DNA of 14,293 nt from Clostridia bacterium. GTDB lineage: Bacteria; Bacillota_A; Clostridia; Oscillospirales; CAG-272. Shown piece after piece: positions 14,134 through 14,293 of this stretch. The stretch covers positions 1-14,293 of the forward strand of contig JAFQWB010000004.1 in the NCBI GenBank assembly GCA_017407725.1, in the 5' to 3' direction. Under the pieces are notes generated by a model. It ran no database searches and was not told the origin of the DNA. It saw only the letters and a list, made by a program, of their open reading frames with translations. A program made the position numbers and the translations under genes. The stretch's first letter is position 1. Each line of letters starts with the position of its first letter.

Positions 14134-14293
14134 ATGGATAGAATAAAGACAGTTAAAACACGTGATTTAAGAAATGCTGAAGGCGGATGCGGCGAGTGCC
14201 AGACATCTTGCCAGTCCGCTTGCAAGACCTCCTGCGGCGTTGCTAACCAGCCCTGCGAGAACAAGGCAAACGGAAGAATAAAGACACTTACAA
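14134..14293 (+). CDS. SCIFF six-cysteine ranthipeptide precursor (3' end outside window)
   Basis: 53 codons are visible and no stop is reached. Residues 1-18 are a leader (MDRIKTVKTRDLRNAEGG). The core follows with six cysteines at 19, 22, 26, 30, 34 and 41, in the CGECQTSCQSACKTSC arrangement that defines SCIFF (six cysteines in forty-five residues). In this RiPP family a radical SAM/SPASM enzyme (CteB-type), normally encoded next door, installs thioether crosslinks from Cys to other residues; that gene would lie just right of the window. Known SCIFF peptides end soon after the sixth Cys, near CENK. Here the frame continues with ANGRIKTLT, which resembles the leader start. It could be a longer or duplicated precursor. 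The strong promoter and ribosome site indicate abundant expression. Confidence 0.93.
   Translation, partial: MDRIKTVKTRDLRNAEGGCGECQTSCQSACKTSCGVANQPCENKANGRIKTLT
14140..14293 (+). repeat. Direct DNA repeat inside the SCIFF gene, 45-codon period
   Basis: Bases 14140-14158 and 14275-14293 match at 17 of 19 positions (shared core AGAATAAAGACA). The offset is 135 bases, exactly 45 codons, and in frame. The second copy is cut by the window edge, so its full length cannot be seen. Confidence 0.75.

Noticed and set aside
14134..14293. Cysteine-rich small protein near metal-resistance genes read as a metallothionein
   Set aside because: The spacing of the six cysteines and the CGECQTSCQSACKTSC core are those of SCIFF ranthipeptide precursors, the leader matches, and it has its own promoter separate from the metal operon.
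1..14293. Search for CRISPR arrays, insertion sequences, phage genes, tRNA and rRNA genes
   Set aside because: No regularly spaced repeats, transposase or integrase motifs, terminal inverted repeats or RNA gene signatures were seen; all longer stretches are accounted for by protein genes.

Overview
This is a 14.3 kb stretch of a chromosome that looks like an anaerobic, gut- or rumen-type member of the Clostridia. The reasons are AT-leaning coding DNA with strong AGGAGG-type ribosome sites, near-consensus TTGACA-17-TATAAT promoters, a modular GH43 glycoside hydrolase with an Ig-like (BIG2) domain, a UPF0237-UPF0210 gene pair, and above all a SCIFF six-cysteine ranthipeptide precursor, which is a Clostridia marker. 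No species can be named from the sequence. There are no tRNA or rRNA genes, CRISPR arrays, transposases or phage genes.

Left part (1-3226, + strand): the 3' end of a large GH43 enzyme (BIG2, five-bladed catalytic domain, CBM6-like module, DUF1349-like C-terminal domain), followed 19 bp later by an AraC-type regulator. This looks like a small polysaccharide-use locus. A bidirectional terminator separates it from a convergent hemolysin III/PAQR membrane protein (3279-3953, -). A 249-bp divergent region with promoters on both strands and several inverted repeats leads to a lipoprotein with a C-terminal glycerophosphodiester phosphodiesterase domain (4203-6002, +). That gene ends in a second bidirectional terminator.

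Middle part (6043-8984, - strand): a three-gene operon, transcribed ACT-domain protein (UPF0237), then UPF0210/DUF711 protein, then an amidohydrolase-fold protein. The first two are a widespread conserved pair of unknown physiological role. The third keeps the amidohydrolase scaffold but has lost nearly every metal-ligand residue, so it is probably a pseudoenzyme.

Right part (9094-14034, + strand): a compact metal-efflux operon, made of a CadC/SmtB-type ArsR repressor with a palindromic operator just after a consensus promoter, a stand-alone HMA metal-binding protein, and a CadA/ZntA-type P1B-2 ATPase without its own HMA domain. Immediately after the ATPase stop codon an extended -10 promoter drives a diacylglycerol/lipid kinase and a short-form Orn/Lys/Arg decarboxylase that appear translationally coupled.

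Right edge (14065-14293): a further consensus promoter and the start of the SCIFF precursor gene. Its reading frame does not stop where such peptides normally end. It continues past the sixth cysteine into a second leader-like segment, exactly 45 codons after the first and nearly identical in DNA. This raises the possibility of a tandemly duplicated, multi-core SCIFF precursor and is the most interesting signal in the window.
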